Positions 58,592 to 64,000 of a DNA stretch of 64,000 bases are shown piece after piece (position 1 is the stretch's first letter; the number at the start of each line of letters is the position of its first letter). This stretch comes from Azolla caroliniana (taxonomy: Eukaryota > Polypodiophyta), in NCBI GenBank assembly GCA_043228905.1, contig JBHGNT010000009.1:9486001-9550000 (forward strand), read 5' to 3'. Both the position numbers and the translations under genes were made by a program. The notes under the pieces were generated by a model. That model was not told where the DNA came from. It worked only from the letters and a program-made list of their open reading frames with translations, and ran no database searches.

Positions 58592-59283
58592 GTAGCCGGA
58601 GGAGAGGTTACAAGTGACCTTGACCATGTTAAAAAGGTGCTTCCAGAATTTTGACACGAACTGGGGTCCACGGTCGCTGATGATACTATCGGGAAGTCCA
58701 TGATGCCGACATACTTCACGCATGACAATTTCGGCAGTGTCTTCACTGGAGATCTCCTTTGTACATGGCAAGAAATGAGCCATCTTCGTATATCGATCGA
58801 CCACCGTTAGAATCGCATTGAACCCCTTAGAGACTGGAAGATCTGTGATGAAGTCTAGAGCAATAGATTGCCACGGCTTTCTTGGAATTGGTAATGGTTC
58901 TAATAAACCATATGGATGATGCTTAGGCTTGAGGGAGGTAGCCGGAGGAGAGGTTACAAGTGACCTTGAGCATGTTAAAAAGGTGCTTCCAGAATTTTGA
59001 CACGAACTGGGGTCCACGGTCGCTGATGATACTATCGGGAAGTCCATGATGCCGACATACTTCACGCATGACAATTTCGGCAGTGTCTTCACTGGAGATC
59101 TCCTTAGTACATGGCAAGAAATGAGCCATCTTCGTATATCGATCGACCACCGTTAGAATCGCATTGAACCCCTTAGAGACTGGAAGATTTGTGATGAAGT
59201 CTAGAGCAATAGATTGCCACGGCTTTCTTGGAATTGGTAATGGTTCTAATAAACCATATGGATGATGCCTAGGCTTGGCATTT
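58592..59283 (-). repeat. 346-bp tandem duplication in Gypsy-C integrase
   Basis: Units 58592-58937 and 58938-59283 both start (plus strand) GTAGCCGGAGGAGAGGTTAC. They are nearly identical, with about four substitutions. The period of 346 bp is not a multiple of three, so it shifts the frame. Confidence 0.93.
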
Positions 59284-59347
59284 TCGCTCTGCAGCATGTA
59301 TCACAAGTCCGAACAAAATCCTCGACAAATTGTCGCATACAGGGCCA

Positions 59348-61666
59348 CTAGAATGATCGTTGTACTAAATGTAATGTTTTAGTACTACCAAAATGCCCAG
59401 CTGTATATGTGTCATGACAGTTTTGTACTACTTGAAGGTGGCAAGAACCATTAGGAACATACAAAAGTTCTTTAAAGAAGAGTAATCCATCATGGTATTT
59501 GAATTGTCGATAGTCCATACCTGGTGGTTGCGACTGTGAACACGACGCTCGAGAGGGATCAATTTGTGCTAGTATAGCTTGGGCGACCGCATCTGTCTTC
59601 AAGTCTTTGCGTATGGTATCGATAACGCGGGAATACATGGGCATGTCAAAGATCTGTGTTGCTTGTAGTCGTGCCGGTCCCAAGATGACTTGTTTTTGGT
59701 TATCGAAAGCTGGCTCGCCGGGACGGGGTGCTAGATACGAACGCCGTGATAATGCATCTGCCTTCCCTTGGTGCTTCCCCGGACGATATGTAATTTTGAA
59801 GTCGAAACGCGTGAGGAAGTGGGCCCACCGAGCTTGACGTCGATTCAACACACGAGCATCCTGAAAGTAGGCAAGGTTCTTGTGGTCACTAAATACAGTG
59901 ACCGGATGAGAGGATCCCTCTAGAAAATGCCTCCATTGCATAAAAGAATCCACTATTGCCAATAGCTCCTTATCATGAATTTCGTAGTTGATTTCGGCGG
60001 CATCAAACTTGCGTGAGTGAAAAGCCACAAGATGTAGCTTCTCATCATTCCCCTGTTGTGACAGAATACTCCCCAATGCAAAATCCGATGCGTCAGCTTC
60101 GATAATGAATGGTTTTTCCGGATCGACATGAGCTAGAATTGGAGCCGATGTAAATGCCTTTTTAAGACTCTCGAAAGCCATGTCCGTTTCTTCAAACCAG
60201 ATGAACGGTTGTCCCTTCCTGGTAAGTTGTGTGAGAGGTAGAACGATCTTTGAGTAATCTTGTATGAACTTCCGGTAAAAATTGGCAAAGCCTAGGAAGC
60301 ATTGCACATCCTGCACTGAATGCGGAGTCTGCCATTCTACCACCGTTTTGACCTTAGCTAGGTCCATGGAGATGCCTTTTGACGAAATGATGTACCCGAG
60401 AAATTCCACTTGGTTGCACCCGAAACTACATTTTTCCAGCTTTGCATACAGACCATGTTCTCGAAGTCGTTTTAGTACTAATAATACATGAGAATCATGT
60501 TCTTCTTGGGTCTTTGAATAAACCAGTAGATCATCCAAATAGATGATCAAACAATCATCCAATAGATCTCGGAATATATCATTAGCCATGTGCTGAAAGA
60601 TTGCCGGCGCATTAGTGAGGCCGAACGGCATGAACGTATACTCGAAGTGCCCATATCTGGTGCAAAACGCGGTCTTCCATTCGTCTCCTGGTCCGATCCG
60701 TACGAGGTTATATGCTCCCCGTAAGTCGATCTTCGTGAAGAACCTGGCACCATTGATCCGTTCTAAAAGACTTGAGATAAGGGTAAGAACATACCTATTC
60801 CTGATTGTAACCTTATTCAGGCCACAGTAATTTACAACGAGACGAAGCGATCCATCCTTTTTCTTGACGAAAAAAATGGGCGCGCCAGCTGGAGATTTTG
60901 AATGCCGAATGAAACCATTTTCCAAATTCTCCTCTATATAGGCCCGAAGGACTTCCAGCTCGGTTGGTGACAAATTGTAGATCGGTCCCCATGGCGGCTC
61001 TTTTCCCGGTTGTAAATCGATGGGGCAATCATACGGTCGATGATGAGGAAGTGTGTTGGCTTGTACTTTATCGAACACATCGATGTAATGACGATACTTC
61101 TCGGGAAGTTGAACGGTGGATTCTTCTTTAGTGGTGATGGAGGGGTTTACTAATATTGCAAAGAGGAACATTTCTTCCTTGCGTTGTTCTTTACACAACT
61201 GACATAGCGAAATGGTTGCCATCTTCTGAGTTGACCCTTGGGTTTGTCGACACCGGATTTCTCTTGTTCTCCAATCTATGTCTAGGTTATGGAACTCGAA
61301 CCACGGTAATCCTAAAACTATGGGATGTTCTGGGATACTAATAATATTAAATGATACTACACATGCTAAGTTATCTAGGACAATATTAATGGGCTCTGAC
61401 TCTTCTATGATATTTCCGGAAGCAATGGGACGTCCATCAATGACTACTACAGAGGCTGGACACTGGAGTTTTCTTAGGGATATCTTATGAGCTTGAGCAA
61501 ATTTCTTATCCATAAAGCAAGAGTTAGCTCCGGAATCTAGGAGTGCTAGGACATGTACTGGAGGGGTACTTTTAGTACTAACTATTACTTGGGCTACGAA
61601 CACATCACTAACTTGCTTAGAGGGAATGTAACCACTAATGGGCTGCATAGATCTAGGGCTGTCCAA
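59348..61666 (-). CDS. Gypsy-C polyprotein: protease, reverse transcriptase, RNase H
   Basis: The frame of 772 codons has protease first (HVLALLDSGANSCFM with the DSG active site), then RT with KKDGSLRLVVNYCGLNKVT, FTKIDLRGAYNLVRI (first Asp), FMPFGLTNAPAIFQ and IYLDDLLVYS (the catalytic Asp pair). RNase H follows with FIIEADASDFALGSILSQ, HDKELLAIVDSFMQWRHFL and FSDHKNLAYF. The end (CHDTYTAGHFGSTKTLHLV) is the zinc-binding start of integrase, closed by a stop at 59348. It is open and well conserved. It lies in a different frame from gag, one base back, so a minus-1 frameshift or separate start is needed. A retroelement protein, not a host gene. Confidence 0.92.
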   Translation of the reverse strand: MDSPRSMQPISGYIPSKQVSDVFVAQVIVSTKSTPPVHVLALLDSGANSCFMDKKFAQAHKISLRKLQCPASVVVIDGRPIASGNIIEESEPINIVLDNLACVVSFNIISIPEHPIVLGLPWFEFHNLDIDWRTREIRCRQTQGSTQKMATISLCQLCKEQRKEEMFLFAILVNPSITTKEESTVQLPEKYRHYIDVFDKVQANTLPHHRPYDCPIDLQPGKEPPWGPIYNLSPTELEVLRAYIEENLENGFIRHSKSPAGAPIFFVKKKDGSLRLVVNYCGLNKVTIRNRYVLTLISSLLERINGARFFTKIDLRGAYNLVRIGPGDEWKTAFCTRYGHFEYTFMPFGLTNAPAIFQHMANDIFRDLLDDCLIIYLDDLLVYSKTQEEHDSHVLLVLKRLREHGLYAKLEKCSFGCNQVEFLGYIISSKGISMDLAKVKTVVEWQTPHSVQDVQCFLGFANFYRKFIQDYSKIVLPLTQLTRKGQPFIWFEETDMAFESLKKAFTSAPILAHVDPEKPFIIEADASDFALGSILSQQGNDEKLHLVAFHSRKFDAAEINYEIHDKELLAIVDSFMQWRHFLEGSSHPVTVFSDHKNLAYFQDARVLNRRQARWAHFLTRFDFKITYRPGKHQGKADALSRRSYLAPRPGEPAFDNQKQVILGPARLQATQIFDMPMYSRVIDTIRKDLKTDAVAQAILAQIDPSRASCSQSQPPGMDYRQFKYHDGLLFFKELLYVPNGSCHLQVVQNCHDTYTAGHFGSTKTLHLVQRSF

Positions 61667-61923
61667 CCAAACGGCTCCTATTTTGGCTGGACTTAGTCGT
61701 TTAACTCTTCTTCTAACTGACTAAGGACATCAAATCTGTTCGCTAGATCTGGGCTATTAGTACTATTAGGACTATCAAATATCCCTACTGAAATAGACTC
61801 GGGTTTAGTACAATTAGAACTAGCGACTATTTGGTTTACCTGTCTTCTTGGCCTATGGGGGCAATTTATTGCAATATGTCCTGGTCCACCGCAGTAAAGA
61901 CATAGTCGATTTGTATGGCGTCG

Positions 61924-62844
61924 CTACTTTTCTTCTTCGGATAATGGCCCTCGACGACGTGTAGTGTCAATCTCCATCGGAGTCGGAGTATTCGCTGGAG
62001 GCGCATTATATGACTCCCTCGGAAAAGGTCTTGCTACCACTGAGGCGTAGGTGGGCTCTGATCTTGCCCTCGGCATCTGTAGTTGTCGTTCCGAACGTCG
62101 CTCAAAGAGGCGGTTGTCACATCTCACCGCACGACTGATTGCTTCTGTTAAGGACTTCGACTCTTCGGGGAAGGGCAAGAGTAAATCCTTGACGTCGTTG
62201 CGTAAACCATAACGAAATTGCTCCATCAACGCTTGATCATCCCAAGGGATATCGGCGGCGAGTAGGCGAAAATCTGCAGCATATGCGGAGGCTGGACGGT
62301 CACCTTGGCGTAATCGCCGAATTTTGTTGATTGCGGTCCTGATGCTGTCAGTATCTCCGAAACATGCTTTAAACTCACCTAGAAACTCTTCAAAATTGTT
62401 GAGTAACGGGGATTCCTTTTCTAATAGTGGAGCGAACCATGCCAACGCTGAGCCACTTAACAAAGTGCCTACTAAACCCACTCGTGATGCATCGGTGGGA
62501 TACCGGGAAGGATGCATTTGAATAACTAATCGTACCTGGTTAAGGAACCCTCTAAACTGCGATCGCGTTCCATCAAACTTTGTGGGAAGGCCAATCTTGG
62601 GTTCTTTATGAATCCCTTGTGTTCCGAGCCCTTGTTGTTGCATCGCTACGATGGTTGCTTCGAGTTGTTGCACGCGTAACGCAAGTTCCCCATGCTGTTG
62701 TTGCGTTTGCTGCTTTTCTAAGGAGATTTGCTGAAGATCCCCCAACAACCGTTGGTTTTCTTGTTCCAAAGCATGGAACTTCTCTTTCAAGCATTGAAAT
62801 TCCGAGAAAACAGATTGATATTCTTCAGCGCTAACAGTGGCCAT
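61924..62844 (-). CDS. Gypsy-C gag
   Basis: The 306-codon frame starts at the ATG 62844, close to the 5' LTR. An N-terminal coiled coil (QENQRLLGDLQQISLEKQQT) is followed by the retrotransposon gag domain (FDGTRSQFRGFLNQVRLVI, SGSALAWFAPLLEKE, ADFRLLAADIPWDDQALMEQ). A TAG at 61924 ends it. The same frame goes on for about 65 codons with a CCHC zinc knuckle (CLYCGGPGHIAINC, 61905-61862), so the stop is either a mutation or a readthrough point. Confidence 0.88.
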   Translation of the reverse strand: MATVSAEEYQSVFSEFQCLKEKFHALEQENQRLLGDLQQISLEKQQTQQQHGELALRVQQLEATIVAMQQQGLGTQGIHKEPKIGLPTKFDGTRSQFRGFLNQVRLVIQMHPSRYPTDASRVGLVGTLLSGSALAWFAPLLEKESPLLNNFEEFLGEFKACFGDTDSIRTAINKIRRLRQGDRPASAYAADFRLLAADIPWDDQALMEQFRYGLRNDVKDLLLPFPEESKSLTEAISRAVRCDNRLFERRSERQLQMPRARSEPTYASVVARPFPRESYNAPPANTPTPMEIDTTRRRGPLSEEEK

Positions 62845-62917
62845 GGGATGAAAGAAAAGAGGAATAAGAGATTAGTAGGAAATGAGAGAGACAGAAGGTA
62901 GGAAAATCGGTTCAAAC

Positions 62918-63342
62918 TGTCAGGAACAGTACTAAGACAGAGAAGGAATTAGTACTAAAAGAAGTATTAGTACTAAGAAAGGTGAAGAACTCTCGAGAGA
63001 AGGAAAGAGTGAGTGAGGGAGGGAGAGAGAGGTCGAGAGAGGTCGAGAGAGAGTGATGATAAGACAAGATATATATTATGTGAAGAAAATGTACAATAGC
63101 TAGGAGGCTTAAGACTGGCGTTGAACCGATTTGGTTCGAAATAATGCCTTGTGCCTCCTTTTATAGTGTTCTAAGGAATACTCCTGAAGTTTCTAGAATC
63201 TTCCAGAGAAATCTGGGATATACATCAATTTTCTATAATAAAACATAAATGAAAATAATATTCTATGTATTACAATGTATAGTCTAATGGTCAAGAGCTC
63301 GACCCATGTAGTATAAGGTCATGAGTTCGAGTCTTGCCATAT
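62918..63342 (-). repeat. Gypsy-C 5' LTR
   Basis: It matches the 3' LTR over about 420 bp, starting (plus strand) TGTCAGGAACAGTACTAAG at 62918. Its outer end stops after CTTGCCATATCA, and a short repeat of internal LTR sequence (ATAAGGTCATGGGTTCGA) follows in place of the TGACA end. Confidence 0.9.
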
Positions 63343-63355
63343 CATAAGGTCATGG

Positions 63356-63698
63356 GTTCGAAGCGGAGTACATGGCGGATGTGGAAGCCGCCAAGGAAGT
63401 ACTATGGATGAAGGACTTCATCGAAGAGCTAGGGATCCGGCAAGAGGAATACCGACTCTATTGCGACAATCAAGGTGCCATCCACCTTGCGAAGAATGCA
63501 ACGTATCATTCCAGGACGAAGCACATCCAGCGGAGGTACCATTGGATTTGGGAGCGAGTAGAAGACCGAGAGTTCGTACTAACGAAGATCCACACGGAGG
63601 AGAACGGGTCGGATATGCTGACCAAGGTGCTGACACTCGACAAGCTAGACGCATGTCGGAAGCATATCGGATTGACGAGGCATCCCATTCTGGAGTGA
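63356..63698 (+). pseudogene. Copia RNase H, C-terminal part
   Basis: The frame EAEYMADVEAAKEVLWMKDF, then LYCDNQGAIHLAKNATYHSR, TKHIQRRYHWIWERVED and GSDMLTKVLTLDKL is the end of a Copia RNase H, closed by TGA at 63698. It is open but lacks everything upstream. It could be the far end of Copia-A after a deletion, or a separate family; its higher GC favours a separate element. Confidence 0.82.
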
Positions 63699-63708
63699 AG
63701 GGGGAGTT
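63697..63708 (+). other. Copia polypurine tract
   Basis: GAAGGGGGAGTT follows the RNase H stop and directly precedes an LTR start. Confidence 0.8.
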
Positions 63709-64000
63709 TGTTAGGATCTTGGTCCCTCTAGATGGGATACGAAGTACCCGGCAACGGAAGACCCGATGAGAACCGGATGACGAGTACCCAGCAACGGAAG
63801 ACTCGGTGAGAATCGGATGTTGTAGGCCCGGTGAGAACCTCTCATCGGATGGAAGGGACATATATGTAAATATGTTCCAGAGAGCCCACTAGGGCTATAT
63901 TTGTAAATAGCCTGAAAGTCATATTAGTATAAATATGACCTAGGGAAAACTCAAAAGATGATGATAGAGTTATTGGTGTAACTCCTGTACAGTGCATAAG
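63709..64000 (+). repeat. Copia 3' LTR, runs off the window
   Basis: It starts TGTTAGGATCTTGG after the polypurine tract. It contains short GAGTACCCGGCAACGGAAGA-type tandem motifs (63742-63800) and a TATA-like TATAAATATG near 63940. The end lies beyond the window. Confidence 0.75.

Larger units (their letters stand above)
57779..59283 (-). pseudogene. Gypsy-C integrase with chromodomain, frame broken by a tandem duplication
   Basis: The intact downstream part reads from about 58937: PWQSIALDFITDLPVSKGF (first Asp), DRGPQFVSKFW (second Asp) and GQAERTNQTLEQYLR (catalytic Glu), so the DDE triad is present. GDRVWLLQRHIKTTRPC-type and LGPFRIIGKIN motifs follow, then a chromodomain (VAAILDSKLVRNKLYYLVDW, then GYSPSERTWE) to the stop at 57779. 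Chromodomains bind methylated histone H3 and guide insertion to heterochromatin. An extra copy of the core (59283-58938) lies just upstream in another frame, so translation from pol cannot reach the intact part. The first about 50 codons of the open frame from 59092 are read out of frame and are not real. Confidence 0.85.
57349..63342 (-). mobile_element. Gypsy-C: young chromovirus-type Ty3/gypsy element
   Basis: On the minus strand it has a 5' LTR (from about 63342 to 62918), gag, zinc knuckle, protease-RT-RNase H, integrase with a C-terminal chromodomain, polypurine tract and 3' LTR (57778-57349). The order RT-RNase H-integrase is Ty3/gypsy, and the chromodomain places it among chromoviruses. 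The LTRs differ at about ten positions plus indels in a GA run, so it is the youngest large element here. The pol frame (772 codons) is intact, but integrase is broken by a 346-bp tandem duplication and gag has one stop before the knuckle. The target duplication is lost because the outer end at 63342 is rearranged. Confidence 0.92.

Noticed and set aside
57779-59092. 437-codon open frame taken as a whole integrase protein
   Set aside because: Its first about 50 codons read the upstream duplicate of the integrase core out of frame; only the part from about 58937 is genuine.

Overview
The window is nuclear DNA of a flowering plant. It holds intron-rich genes of plant type (GT..AG introns, U-rich introns, a leader intron), a cytosolic HSP90, a plant-type PEX11, a condensin II subunit, and many Copia, Gypsy, LINE and MITE copies. 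The species cannot be fixed from sequence alone.

Layout: (1) 1.2-6.3 kb, minus strand: a complete five-exon gene for the condensin II HEAT subunit CAP-G2, with a MITE-like inverted repeat filling most of intron 3. (2) 7.3-17.9 kb: a transposon block. An old minus-strand Copia element (7262-15255) is interrupted in gag by a plus-strand Copia element (11101-14479, target duplication GTGCA) and by a block of pentatricopeptide-repeat gene fragments. A LINE endonuclease relic and a further Copia 3' end follow. (3) 18.8-22.0 kb, plus strand: cytosolic HSP90 in four exons, with a heat-shock element and a TATA box. (4) 22-29.5 kb: mostly non-coding sequence with a decayed B3-domain gene and a Copia fragment. 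(5) 29.6-30.8 kb, minus strand: an intact single-exon RNase H-fold protein with long Ser and His runs. (6) 33.0-34.5 kb, plus strand: a three-exon gene for a 136-residue protein I do not recognise. (7) 35.19-35.50 kb: an almost perfect foldback MITE with a 9-bp target duplication. (8) 40-43.2 kb, plus strand: PEX11 in seven coding exons behind a long leader intron. (9) 43.8 kb to the end: a layered transposon nest.

In the last 20 kb, insertions can be ordered from reading frames and target duplications. The oldest layer is plus-strand Copia A, which carries an inverted piece of its own family; that inverted piece is split by a solo LTR (duplication AACTT). Copia B (minus, 49346-56906, duplication AGAGA) sits in the reverse transcriptase of Copia A. 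Copia B in turn was hit by a hAT-type MITE (8-bp duplication with 7 matches), by a 631-bp solo LTR (duplication ACTAC) and by an LTR-like insert with tandem tRNA-like units. A young chromodomain Gypsy element (57349-63342) follows; its integrase carries a 346-bp tandem duplication. Another Copia 3' end runs off the window.

The cellular genes are unrelated housekeeping functions (chromosome condensation, protein folding, peroxisome division) and do not form a pathway. I found no convincing new multi-gene system. The most unusual content is the dated transposon nesting, the foldback MITEs, the captured PPR fragments and the homopolymer-rich RNase H protein.
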